Part shown: one piece after another, positions 1 through 6,408 of the stretch | Numbering within the stretch: the stretch's first letter is position 1 | How the letters are laid out: every line of letters begins with the position of its first letter | Position numbers and translations under genes: made by a program | The notes under the pieces: generated by a model | Told to the model about the DNA's origin: nothing | The model's input: the letters and a program-made list of their open reading frames with translations, nothing else | Databases searched by the model: none | Assembly (NCBI GenBank): GCA_005884465.1 | Contig: VAZH01000052.1 | Coordinates: 1-7,496, forward strand | Direction of reading: 5' to 3' | Length of the DNA stretch: 7,496 nt | From: Alphaproteobacteria bacterium | GTDB taxonomy: Bacteria; Pseudomonadota; Alphaproteobacteria; Rhizobiales; Xanthobacteraceae

Positions 1-1
1 C

Positions 2-64
2 CTTTCGCTCGGCAACGCGCCCATTGGCGGCTTGCGGGCCGAACTGGCGCTGCCGGGGGTGTGA
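2..64 (+). CDS. C-terminal end of a probable sensor histidine kinase (partial)
   Basis: Only the last 20 codons and a TGA stop (62-64) of a gene entering from the left are present. The tail contains GGLRAELALPGV. A Gly-Gly-Leu followed by alternating hydrophobic residues and a final Leu-Pro is the usual way the HATPase_c domain of a two-component sensor kinase ends (the last beta strand after the G2/G3 glycine box). No other domain can be seen, so this is a family-level guess from a short tail. The reading frame was chosen because it gives a sensible peptide with a stop just before a 107-bp non-coding gap. The product would be an inner-membrane or cytoplasmic kinase with an unknown signal. 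It could instead be any protein ending in a beta-strand-rich domain. Confidence 0.5.
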   Translation, partial: LSLGNAPIGGLRAELALPGV

Positions 65-171
65 GCACCTGCCGTACAACCATTACTAACGACTTCTTAA
101 TGCCGGGGCTTTTATGATGACCGGTGGACGCGCTTTGCCGTACGTCCGACACGAGCGTGCATACCGGGCGC

Positions 172-1572
172 ATGAGCCAGACATCGACCGAGCGGCTGAG
201 GGATTATCTCGTGCAGCTTCCGCCGCAATCGCAGGCGCTGCTGATGCGGGAGTTCGAGCGCGCCATCGAACGCGGCGAAGACACCACCGTCGCCAGCTTT
301 GTGCTCGAACAGTTGCGCAAGGTGGTGCGCGGAAGCGACGACGAGGCGCAGCCGCGCGGCAACGATCCGGCGCGCCTGCTGTTCCGTCCGCTTGAGCCGT
401 TTCTCGTCGAAACCAATTTTCCGGTGCGGCCAGGCCAGGTCCGCCGCGCCTCGCTGTTGCCGGTGTGGCAATGGCTGGTCCGCGACGGCGCGCCTGAGCA
501 GGCGCGCGAATTCGAAGCGGTGCTGGCCCGGGAGCGCCAGGGCGAACCGACGTCGGATCTCGAACCGGCAATCTGCAAATTGCAGCTCGCAGCCGCTGAT
601 GCAATCCTCAAGATTGCCTCGCCCGTGCCCGGCGGCGACAAGCATCGGGCGCTGGCTCGCGTCGGTCCGCCCGATGTGATCGCGGATTTGCTGCCGATCG
701 CCCTGGTCTTGCAGGCCTGCGAAGCGCTCGATACCCTCGGCAGCCGGCTTCCCAGCTACTTGCGGATGTTTGCGGATCAACAGATCGCGGTGGCAACCGC
801 CTCGCTCAACGTTGCCTCCCTGCAAACACCGCAACTGCTGCCGTTCGCGCTATCGCTGGTGATGCAGCGGCTGGCCGCGCCATGGCAAATCATCCGCCTT
901 GCCATCAAGGTGGCCGCCTCCGACGACGAAATCCGCGTTGCCGCCACCCCCTATGGCGTCGCCGTCACCATCGCGCTGCACGATCTGTCCTTCCTCGCGG
1001 TCAGACTGCGGACGGATATCAAGCGCGGCCATTTCGACAGTGTCGCCGAGCATCTCAAAGCCCTTCATGACGGCGTGCGCGGCTTGCGGACCGAACTCGA
1101 TCTGCGCAACGATTCTACCTGGGGCAAGCAACTGACCTCGATCCGGGCCGATATTTCCAACGCCCTGCAAGCGGAAATCGACAGCGTGCCCGGCCGGGTC
1201 CGCCGTCTGTTGCGTCAGCGCGCCGACAAGGATATCGGCGCGAGCGCCAGGCTCGACCCAAGTGAGGTCGACGAAACCGTCGCATTGATCGATTTCGTCG
1301 CAGTGTGCCGCACCTATGCCAGCGAACTTGCGATCAACGAGGTCACGCTGCGGACTTATTCGGACCTGCAGCATTATGTCGAGCATTCCACCGAGGCGCT
1401 GGTGCAATCGCTGCGCGCCGGCGACGCCAAGGCCCGCGCCTACCGGCAAATGCAGGTCGCCGCCGCAATCCGCTTCTGCGACGTCTTGTTCGGCCACGAT
1501 TATGCGTCGCTGATGAGCAGAGCGGCTGAAAATGCGATGACCGGCGAACGCAAACCATCGCGCGCCGGATAA
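172..1572 (+). CDS. Uncharacterised 466-residue helical protein
   Basis: I do not recognise this protein family. The ATG at 172 gives 466 residues beginning MSQTSTERLRDYL. An in-frame GTG at 124 would add 16 residues, but these look like translated leader, so 172 is preferred although the sequence before it (GGGCG) is only a weak ribosome-binding site. No signal peptide, clear membrane segment or catalytic motif is visible. The sequence is mostly helix-forming, with acidic/basic heptad-like stretches (about 20-55, 275-355, 400-450) and a Pro-rich segment around 72-90 (FRPLEPFLVETNFPVRPG). The few cysteines (135, 183, 379, 436) form no CxxC pair. Third-position GC is high like its neighbours, so there is no sign of recent transfer. 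It lies between a probable kinase gene and the ccm cluster, with gaps of 107 and 208 bp, so it may be transcribed separately. A cytoplasmic role is inferred only from the missing targeting signals. Confidence 0.85.
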   Translation: MSQTSTERLRDYLVQLPPQSQALLMREFERAIERGEDTTVASFVLEQLRKVVRGSDDEAQPRGNDPARLLFRPLEPFLVETNFPVRPGQVRRASLLPVWQWLVRDGAPEQAREFEAVLARERQGEPTSDLEPAICKLQLAAADAILKIASPVPGGDKHRALARVGPPDVIADLLPIALVLQACEALDTLGSRLPSYLRMFADQQIAVATASLNVASLQTPQLLPFALSLVMQRLAAPWQIIRLAIKVAASDDEIRVAATPYGVAVTIALHDLSFLAVRLRTDIKRGHFDSVAEHLKALHDGVRGLRTELDLRNDSTWGKQLTSIRADISNALQAEIDSVPGRVRRLLRQRADKDIGASARLDPSEVDETVALIDFVAVCRTYASELAINEVTLRTYSDLQHYVEHSTEALVQSLRAGDAKARAYRQMQVAAAIRFCDVLFGHDYASLMSRAAENAMTGERKPSRAG

Positions 1573-1692
1573 ATAAAAGACAGGTTAATCCCAATTACAA
1601 TTTCTGGTTGATGCAGCCGGCTTCGAGTTTTTTCGTCACCTGACAATCGCACTTCCGTCGGATTTGGGCCTTGTCTGCACACTTGCGAACCC

Positions 1693-1707
1693 GCAATTGT
1701 CAATTGC
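1693..1707. promoter_or_regulatory. Perfect 15-bp palindrome upstream of ccmI, possible operator
   Basis: GCAATTG and CAATTGC flank a single central T, giving two 7-base arms with no mismatch. Allowing one extra C at 1708, the symmetry extends by CCC (1690-1692) against GGG (1709-1711). The centre is 81 bp before the ccmI start, in the 208-bp gap that must hold any promoter for the ccm cluster. The one-base spacer makes an RNA hairpin tight and no T-run follows, so a DNA site for a dimeric regulator fits better than a terminator. It does not match the FNR/FixK consensus (TTGAT-N4-ATCAA). The rest of the gap (1573-1780) is AT-richer at its left end, and I see no convincing -35/-10 pair. Confidence 0.35.
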
Positions 1708-1780
1708 CGGGCTTGCCGCCGGTGGTGTAAAGCGGCGCATCGGTGCCCTCGGTTTGGCACTGTTCAGTCGGAACTGCTTG

Positions 1781-2884
1781 ATGACGTTGTGGTTTGTGTT
1801 CGCGCTGATGACGGCCGCGGCGATCTTCGCCGTGCTGTGGCCGTTGGGCCGACATGGCCGGCCGCAAAAGGATGGCAGCGAGGCCGTCGTCTACAAGGAT
1901 CAACTTACCGAGATCGATCGCGATGTCGCTGCCGGGCTGATTGGTTCTTCTGAAGCGGAAGCCGCGCGGGTCGAAATCAGCCGCCGTCTGCTGGCAGCGG
2001 CCGCTAATCAGCGCGATCCGCCACTTGCATCGAGCCTCAGCCTGCGGCGTTCGGCTGCCATCATAGCCTTGATCGGGCTTCCAATCGTGGCGGTCGCACT
2101 TTACCTTCCGCTCGGCTCGCCGCAACTCGGTGATTTTCCGCTGGCACAACGCACCCGCGCGCCCGACGGCGCGCAGCCGCTTGAGAATCTGGTGGCGCAG
2201 GTCGAAGCTCACCTGGAGAAAAATCCAACCGATGGCCGTGGCTGGAACGTGATTGCGCCAGTGCTGGCGAGGCTAGGCCGCTACGATGACGCGGTCCGCG
2301 CCTATCGTAATTCGATCACCTATAATGGCGATAGCGCCCAGCGCCGCGCCGATCTCGGCGAAGCCATCGCCGGCGCAGCGGGTGGCGTCATCACCGCCGA
2401 GGCCAAGGCTGAATTCGAGCGCGCCGTGGCGTTGAACGCGGACGAGGTCAAGGCAACCTACTTCCTCGGCGTTGCCGCCGAACAGGACGGCCGCACCGCC
2501 GAGGCCGGCTCGATCTGGCGTGCGATGCTTGAAAAAGCGCCGAGCGATGCGCCGTGGCGACCGCTGGTTCAGGCGGCGTTGGCGCGGATCGGCGGTTCAA
2601 GCGCTCCGGTGCTGTCGGATGATGCGATGGCGGCGGCAAAAGACATGAGCGAGAGCGACCGCGGCGCGATGATCCGTGGCATGGTCGAGCGCCTCGCCGT
2701 TCGTTTGAAGCAAAATGGTGATGACGTCGAGGGATGGCTGCGGCTGGTGCGCGCCTATATGGTGATGGGCGATCACGACAAGGCCAAGAGCGCGCTTACC
2801 GACGCCCGCCAAGCCGTCGCCAATGACGCGGAGCGGCTGCGACAACTCAATCAGGGCCTGAAAAATCTCGGGCTCGATGGATGA
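1781..2884 (+). CDS. ccmI: Cytochrome c biogenesis protein CcmI (CycH)
   Basis: CcmI is an inner-membrane chaperone that binds the C-terminal part of apocytochrome c and hands it to the CcmF/CcmH heme ligation complex. The 367-residue product has the family layout. Membrane helix 1 is at about 2-22 (MTLWFVFALM onward). A charged cytoplasmic loop with coiled-coil-like character follows at about 37-72 (VYKDQLTEIDRDV). Helix 2 is at about 91-111, then comes a periplasmic domain with TPR-like helix pairs at about 142-175 (ALARLGRYDDAVRAY-type pattern), 191-237 and 305-335. The ATG at 1781 is chosen because the protein then begins exactly at helix 1, as in relatives; an in-frame TTG at 1664 would add 39 residues without family support. 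A weak GGAA lies 7 bases upstream. It heads the cluster; its TGA (2882-2884) directly abuts the first palindromic repeat. Confidence 0.93.
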   Translation: MTLWFVFALMTAAAIFAVLWPLGRHGRPQKDGSEAVVYKDQLTEIDRDVAAGLIGSSEAEAARVEISRRLLAAAANQRDPPLASSLSLRRSAAIIALIGLPIVAVALYLPLGSPQLGDFPLAQRTRAPDGAQPLENLVAQVEAHLEKNPTDGRGWNVIAPVLARLGRYDDAVRAYRNSITYNGDSAQRRADLGEAIAGAAGGVITAEAKAEFERAVALNADEVKATYFLGVAAEQDGRTAEAGSIWRAMLEKAPSDAPWRPLVQAALARIGGSSAPVLSDDAMAAAKDMSESDRGAMIRGMVERLAVRLKQNGDDVEGWLRLVRAYMVMGDHDKAKSALTDARQAVANDAERLRQLNQGLKNLGLDG

Positions 2885-3036
2885 GCATGATGCCGAAGAT
2901 TGTGAAGCGGTTTTCGGGTGACATCATGCGCAGGATCGCATGATGCCGAAAAGTGTGAAGCGGTTTTCGGATCACATCATGCGCAAGGATCGCATGATGC
3001 CGAAAAGTGTGAAGCGGTTTTCGGACAACATCACGC
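2885..3036. repeat. Three tandem REP-like palindromes between ccmI and ccmE
   Basis: There are three 45-nt copies at 2885-2929, 2938-2982 and 2992-3036, separated by short GCAGGATC or GCAAGGATC linkers (period 53 then 54 bp). Each copy has an outer stem GCATGATG/CATCATGC and an inner stem CCGAAAA/TTTTCGG around an 11-nt loop, with 4 unpaired bases on the right side. Copies 2 and 3 with linkers match at 50 of 54 positions. Copy 1 differs from copy 2 by four substitutions and one deleted A, which shortens its inner stem to 5 bp. Copy 3 has one mismatch in its outer right arm (CATCACGC). From memory this resembles a dispersed extragenic palindrome common in Bradyrhizobium-type genomes. As transcript it would give three hairpins in a row, which could stabilise or terminate the ccmI end of the message. 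No clear T-run follows any hairpin. Confidence 0.95.
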
Positions 3037-3045
3037 GCAAGGATT

Positions 3046-3050
3046 AGAGG
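3046..3050 (+). promoter_or_regulatory. Ribosome-binding site of ccmE
   Basis: AGAGG lies 6 bases before the ccmE ATG and immediately follows the linker of the third palindromic repeat. It lies outside the hairpin itself (9 bases after its last paired base), so folding of the repeat need not hide it. It supports the chosen ccmE start. Confidence 0.7.
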
Positions 3051-3056
3051 CCACGC

Positions 3057-3602
3057 ATGACCCGCAAGCAGCGGCGTTTGACGATCATCGGCGGTTCGCT
3101 CGCGGTGCTTGCGGTCGCAGCGGCGCTGGTGCTGAACGCGATGCGCGATTCGATCGTGTTTTTCTCGACACCTGCGATGGTGGCCGAGAAACATATTCAA
3201 GCCGGCAAACGTTTCCGGCTGGGCGGCCTGGTGCAGCCGGGGTCGCTGGTGCGCGGCGATAACCTGGCTGTCACGTTCAGGGTTGCCGACGGCAGCGCCA
3301 CATTGCCGGTCTCCTACAAGGGAATTCTTCCGGATCTGTTTCGCGAAGGGCAGGGCGTGGTCGCCGAAGGCGTCCTCGACCCCTCCGGCGTGTTCAGGGC
3401 CGACACCGTGCTGGCCAAACACGACGAGACCTACATGCCCAAGGATGTCGCGGACGCTCTGAAGAAGCAGGGGCACTGGAAAGACGATTATGGCGCGAAG
3501 CCGGATTATAACGCGGGCGCCCAGGGCGCATCGCGTGCCGCGCAAGCGCCGCCGCAGGCGGAGCAAGGGGCGGCGCCGGCAAGGCAAGGGGCATCGCAGT
3601 GA
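3057..3602 (+). CDS. ccmE: Periplasmic heme chaperone CcmE (CycJ)
   Basis: CcmE receives heme from CcmABCD, holds it covalently on a histidine and passes it to CcmF. The 181-residue protein has one N-terminal membrane anchor (about 8-27, after the basic MTRKQRR) and a periplasmic beta-barrel (OB-fold) domain with the family segments FRLGGLV (53-59) and [17 protein letters not shown] (89-105). The heme-binding motif [10 protein letters not shown] gives His122, with Tyr126 in the usual H-x3-Y arrangement. The tail from about 153 is low-complexity Ala/Gln/Gly/Pro, longer than the minimal family length and probably disordered. The start has a good ribosome-binding site (AGAGG). The stop overlaps the ccmF start by 4 bases, so the two are translationally coupled. 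Nothing is broken. Confidence 0.97.
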   Translation: MTRKQRRLTIIGGSLAVLAVAAALVLNAMRDSIVFFSTPAMVAEKHIQAGKRFRLGGLVQPGSLVRGDNLAVTFRVADGSATLPVSYKGILPDLFREGQGVVAEGVLDPSGVFRADTVLAKHDETYMPKDVADALKKQGHWKDDYGAKPDYNAGAQGASRAAQAPPQAEQGAAPARQGASQ

Positions 3603-5581
3603 TCGCGGAATCCGGACACTACGCGCTGGTGCTGGCGCTGGGCCTTACCCTGATCCAGTCCACCCTGCCGGTTCTCGGCGCGCGTTGGCGCGATCCCACC
3701 CTGATGAATGTCGCGCGCTCGACCGCGCTCGCGCAATTGCTGTTCGTGGCGTTTTCGTTCGCGGCCCTCGTCACTCTGCACGTGACTTCCGATTTCTCCG
3801 TCGTCAACGTGTTCGAGAATTCGCATTCGTTGAAGCCGCTGATCTACAAGGTCACCGGCGTATGGGGCAATCATGAAGGCTCGATGCTGCTGTGGGTGTT
3901 GATCCTGGCGCTGTTCGGCGGCCTGGTAGCGGCATTCGGCAATAATCTGCCGCTATCGCTGCGCGCCCATGTGCTGGCGGTGCAGGCCTGGATCGCCAGC
4001 GCATTCTATCTGTTCATCCTGATCACCTCGAACCCGTTCCTGCGCATCGCCAATCCGCCGATCGAGGGCCGCGACCTCAATCCGGTGCTGCAGGACATCG
4101 GTCTCGCGGTTCATCCGCCGATGCTCTATCTCGGCTATGTCGGATTCTCGATTTCGTTTTCCTTCGCGGTAGCGGCCTTGCTCGAAGGCCGGATCGACGC
4201 GGCATGGGCGCGCTGGGTGCGGCCGTGGACGCTAATGGCGTGGATATTTCTCACCCTCGGCATCGCGATGGGCTCATACTGGGCCTATTACGAACTCGGC
4301 TGGGGCGGCTGGTGGTTCTGGGATCCGGTCGAGAACGCCTCGCTGATGCCGTGGCTCGCCGGCACCGCGCTGTTGCATTCCGCGGTCGTGATGGAAAAGC
4401 GCAACGCGCTGAAGGTCTGGACCATCCTGCTTTCGATCCTGGCTTTCTCGCTGTCGCTGCTCGGCACCTTCCTGGTCCGCTCGGGCGTACTGACGTCGGT
4501 ACATGCGTTCGCGACCGATCCGACGCGCGGCGTGTTTATCCTGCTGATCCTCTGCATCTTTATCGGCGGCAGCCTGACCCTATACGCCTGGCGCGCGCCT
4601 GCGCTCAAGCAGGGCGGGTTGTTCGCGCCGATCTCGCGCGAAGGTGCGCTGGTGCTCAACAACCTGTTCCTCACCACTGCCTGCACGACCGTGTTCATCG
4701 GAACGCTGTATCCGCTGGCGCTGGAAGTGCTGACCGGCGACAAGATTTCGGTGGGCGCGCCGTTTTTCAATCTTACCTTTGCGCCGCTGTTCGTACCGCT
4801 GATGGTCGCGGTGCCGTTCGGCCCATTGCTGGCGTGGAAGCGCGGCGATCTGCTCGGCGCGGCGCAACGCCTGACCGCCGCCGGCGTCGCATCGTTGATC
4901 GCAGTCGCGGTGCTGTGGGCATGGACGCGTGGCGGCAGCGCCTTCGCGCCGCTCGCCATCGGGCTTGCGATCTTTGTCATCGCGGGAGCGTTGAGCGACC
5001 TTGCCGAACGCACCGGCCTGTTCCGCGTACCTTCTGCAACCGCGATGCGGCGCGCGCGCGGATTGCCGCGTTCGACCTGGGGCACGGTGTTCGCGCACGC
5101 CGGTGTCGGCGTCGCGCTGATCGGCATAGTTTGCGAGACCACGTGGAACAGCGAATATATCGGAACCATGAAGCCCGATGACATCGCAAAGGTCGCCGGC
5201 TACGAGTTGAAGCTCGACGGCCTGACGCAACGGCAAGGGCCGAATTTTCGCGAAATGCTGGCGCAGTTCACGGTGAGCCTCGATGGCAAACGGCTCAGCG
5301 CGATGGCGCCGTCGAAACGCAATTTCACCACGCGGGGATCGTCGACCACGGAAGCGGCGTTGCTGACGCTCGGCGCAAGCCAGCTCTATATCTCGCTTGG
5401 CGACGCCACCGCCGACGGTGCGATCGCGGTGCGTATCTACCACAAGCCGCTGGTATTGCTGATCTGGTTCGGCCCCATCCTGATGGCATTCGGCGGCGTG
5501 CTGTCGCTGTCGGATCGCCGGCTACGGGTTGGCGCGCCGAAGCCTGCGAAGGCAATGCGGGGCTTGCAGGCGGCGGAGTGA
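3599..5581 (+). CDS. ccmF: Heme lyase subunit CcmF (CycK)
   Basis: CcmF is the large inner-membrane subunit that catalyses attachment of heme, delivered by holo-CcmE, to apocytochrome c. The product is 660 residues, the usual length, with about 14-15 hydrophobic segments by eye. The tryptophan-rich WWD motif of the heme-handling superfamily is at about 235-253 ([12 protein letters not shown] then SLMPWL). The conserved histidines are all present: His172 (VHPP) and His260 (LLHS), His302 (SVHAF) and His500 (FAHAG), which correspond to E. coli CcmF His173, His261, His303 and His491. A large periplasmic loop lies at about 513-612, before the last helix. The GTG at 3599 overlaps the ccmE stop (GTGA) and has AAGGGG 7 bases upstream; the protein begins [10 protein letters not shown] like relatives. 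CcmF homologues NrfE/CcmC are less likely given length and neighbours. Confidence 0.98.
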   Translation: MIAESGHYALVLALGLTLIQSTLPVLGARWRDPTLMNVARSTALAQLLFVAFSFAALVTLHVTSDFSVVNVFENSHSLKPLIYKVTGVWGNHEGSMLLWVLILALFGGLVAAFGNNLPLSLRAHVLAVQAWIASAFYLFILITSNPFLRIANPPIEGRDLNPVLQDIGLAVHPPMLYLGYVGFSISFSFAVAALLEGRIDAAWARWVRPWTLMAWIFLTLGIAMGSYWAYYELGWGGWWFWDPVENASLMPWLAGTALLHSAVVMEKRNALKVWTILLSILAFSLSLLGTFLVRSGVLTSVHAFATDPTRGVFILLILCIFIGGSLTLYAWRAPALKQGGLFAPISREGALVLNNLFLTTACTTVFIGTLYPLALEVLTGDKISVGAPFFNLTFAPLFVPLMVAVPFGPLLAWKRGDLLGAAQRLTAAGVASLIAVAVLWAWTRGGSAFAPLAIGLAIFVIAGALSDLAERTGLFRVPSATAMRRARGLPRSTWGTVFAHAGVGVALIGIVCETTWNSEYIGTMKPDDIAKVAGYELKLDGLTQRQGPNFREMLAQFTVSLDGKRLSAMAPSKRNFTTRGSSTTEAALLTLGASQLYISLGDATADGAIAVRIYHKPLVLLIWFGPILMAFGGVLSLSDRRLRVGAPKPAKAMRGLQAAE

Positions 5582-5587
5582 TCGTGT

Positions 5588-5683
5588 CCTCATCCTGAGG
5601 GGCCGCGAAGCGGCGTCTCAAGGATGAGTTTTCAATCACGCCATCCTTCGAGACGCATCCTTCGGATGCTCCTCAGGATGAGG
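5588..5683. repeat. 96-bp cloverleaf-like palindromic element between ccmF and ccmH
   Basis: The element is bounded by a perfect 13-bp inverted repeat, CCTCATCCTGAGG (5588-5600) and CCTCAGGATGAGG (5671-5683). Inside are three further pairings. A small hairpin GCCGC-GAA-GCGGC lies at 5602-5614. A 14-bp stem, GCGTCTC plus AAGGATG (5613-5626) against CATCCTT plus GAGACGC (5642-5656), has only C5649 bulged and a 15-nt loop. A second small hairpin GCATCC-TTC-GGATGC lies at 5655-5669. The arms overlap by two bases at each side, so they compete slightly at the junction. The whole resembles a four-way junction. From memory similar sequences are scattered through Bradyrhizobium-type genomes, so a non-autonomous mobile palindrome is likely. 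It occupies most of the 112-bp ccmF-ccmH gap; no transposase or target duplication is visible. Confidence 0.93.
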
Positions 5684-5686
5684 GAG
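5683..5686 (+). promoter_or_regulatory. Ribosome-binding site of ccmH, touching the repeat arm
   Basis: GGAG lies 7 bases before the ccmH GTG. Its first base is the last base of the 13-bp right arm of the palindromic element, and a second candidate, GAGG (5680-5683), is entirely inside that arm. Folding of the element in the mRNA could therefore limit ribosome access. This is a geometric observation; no regulation is shown. Confidence 0.55.
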
Positions 5687-5693
5687 AGACCGA

Positions 5694-6194
5694 GTGCGGA
5701 AGTTGATCGTTATCTTCTTTGTGCTGACGGTAGCGTTTGCCGCATCGGCGGCTCGCGCCGTGCAGCCTGACGAGATCATGTCCGATCCGGTCAAGGAATC
5801 GCGGGCGCGGGATTTGTCGCGCGAGCTGCGCTGCATGGTGTGTCAGAACCAGTCAATCGACGATTCCGAAGCGCCGTTGGCGCGCGATTTGCGGCTCCTG
5901 GTGCGCGAGCGGATCGCGGCGGGCGACAGCGATGCCCAGGTGATCGATTTTCTGGTCGCGCGCTATGGCGAATTCGTGCTGCTGAAGCCGCGACTGGAAC
6001 GCCACACATTGTTGCTGTGGCTGTTGCCGCCGCTGGCTCTGGCGGGAGGCGGTCTGGCGTTGTGGATGCATAGCCGGCGGCGCGCGAAATCCGCTGCGGC
6101 TGAAGACTTATCCTCGTCCAAATTAACGGCTGAGGAAGAGGCGCGGCTGGAACGGCTGATCGCGGGGGAACCCGCGCCGGAAAAGCCGCTTTAG
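5694..6194 (+). CDS. ccmH: Cytochrome c maturation thiol protein CcmH (CycL)
   Basis: CcmH is a membrane-anchored periplasmic thioredox protein that works with CcmG/CcmI to keep the apocytochrome CxxCH cysteines available for heme ligation by CcmF. The 166-residue product has a signal peptide (about 1-22, ending ARA before VQPDE). It carries the family signature LRCMVCQNQSIDDS with redox cysteines 47 and 50, the conserved DLRLLVRERI and FLVARYGEFVLLKP segments (65-99), one C-terminal membrane helix (about 105-126) and a short cytoplasmic tail rich in Glu/Arg. This matches the short, single-domain alphaproteobacterial form; the CcmI part is a separate gene here, unlike the fused E. coli CcmH. 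The start is GTG; the preceding GGAG supports it. It closes the ccm cluster, 112 bp after ccmF and 214 bp before the protease gene. Confidence 0.96.
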   Translation: MRKLIVIFFVLTVAFAASAARAVQPDEIMSDPVKESRARDLSRELRCMVCQNQSIDDSEAPLARDLRLLVRERIAAGDSDAQVIDFLVARYGEFVLLKPRLERHTLLLWLLPPLALAGGGLALWMHSRRRAKSAAAEDLSSSKLTAEEEARLERLIAGEPAPEKPL

Positions 6195-6197
6195 CGC

Positions 6198-6281
6198 TGC
6201 GACAGAGCGTTTTCGCGCTGCGATAATCCGATTTCGCCTTGCGATAATCCGATTTCGCCCTGCGATAATCCGTCGCATTTG
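6198..6281. repeat. About four units of a 21-bp tandem repeat after ccmH
   Basis: Units start at 6198, 6219, 6240 and 6261, each exactly 21 bp apart. Units 2 and 3 differ only at their last base. Unit 4 keeps the first 12 bases (TGCGATAATCCG) and then diverges. Unit 1 keeps TGCGA and the TTTTCGC-like end but differs in the middle. Each complete unit is itself a near-palindrome: GCGA-T-AAT, loop CCG, ATT-TCGC, with one bulged T. The array starts 4 bp after the ccmH stop and ends 127 bp before the protease start. A 21-bp period is close to two turns of DNA, so bound proteins would lie on one face. It could equally be neutral slippage. No terminator with a T-run is evident. Confidence 0.9.
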
Positions 6282-6395
6282 CCTTGCCCCTTCATTACAA
6301 AAGTTTAATTCAGCCGCCAGCGCGCTGTAAGGCGCAAATCCCCATCTTCAATCGGGCAAGGTGCTGGCCCCAAGCATCATCGAATTTCACGCCCT

Positions 6396-6399
6396 GGAG
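6396..6399 (+). promoter_or_regulatory. Ribosome-binding site of the degP-like gene
   Basis: GGAG lies 9 bases before the ATG at 6409 and fixes the start. The rest of the upstream stretch (6282-6395) has an AT-rich patch around 6293-6310 (CATTACAAAAGTTTAATT) that could hold a -10 region, and a 10-bp palindrome CAGCGCGCTG (6318-6327), but no promoter can be named with confidence. Confidence 0.65.
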
Positions 6400-6408
6400 A
6401 TTTTTGTA

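Noticed and set aside
124..171. A 16-residue N-terminal extension of the unknown protein from the GTG at 124.
   Set aside because: There is no ribosome-binding site before the GTG, and the peptide is unlike the helical start that begins at the ATG at 172.
1664..1780. A longer ccmI from the TTG at 1664.
   Set aside because: The extra 39 residues precede the first membrane helix, have no family counterpart and translate through the 15-bp palindrome. The ATG at 1781 matches the usual CcmI start.
2885..3045. Three regularly spaced repeats could suggest a small CRISPR array.
   Set aside because: Only 8-9 nt separates the copies and these linkers are themselves repeated, so there are no unique spacers; no cas gene is present. 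They are tandem palindromes.
2918..3262. An open frame running from the palindromic repeats into ccmE in another frame, with a repeated peptide containing HDAEKCEAVFG.
   Set aside because: It is open because the 54-bp repeat unit is a multiple of three. It overlaps the well-supported ccmE in the wrong frame and has no ribosome-binding site.
4204..5181. Long open frames inside ccmF on both strands (for example 4204-5181 on + and 4288-5184 on -).
   Set aside because: They are shadows caused by high-GC third positions; the ccmF frame carries the conserved WWD motif and histidines throughout.
6195..6213. A possible terminator after ccmH (CGCT, loop, AGCG, then TTTT).
   Set aside because: The stem is only 4 bp and is part of the 21-bp repeat array; it is too weak to call.
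6279..6309. A possible promoter for the protease gene (TTGCCT or CTTG-like -35 and TTTAAT as -10).
   Set aside because: Spacing is 14 or 19 bp depending on the choice and neither box is a good match to a sigma-70 or heat-shock consensus, so it is not listed as a feature.
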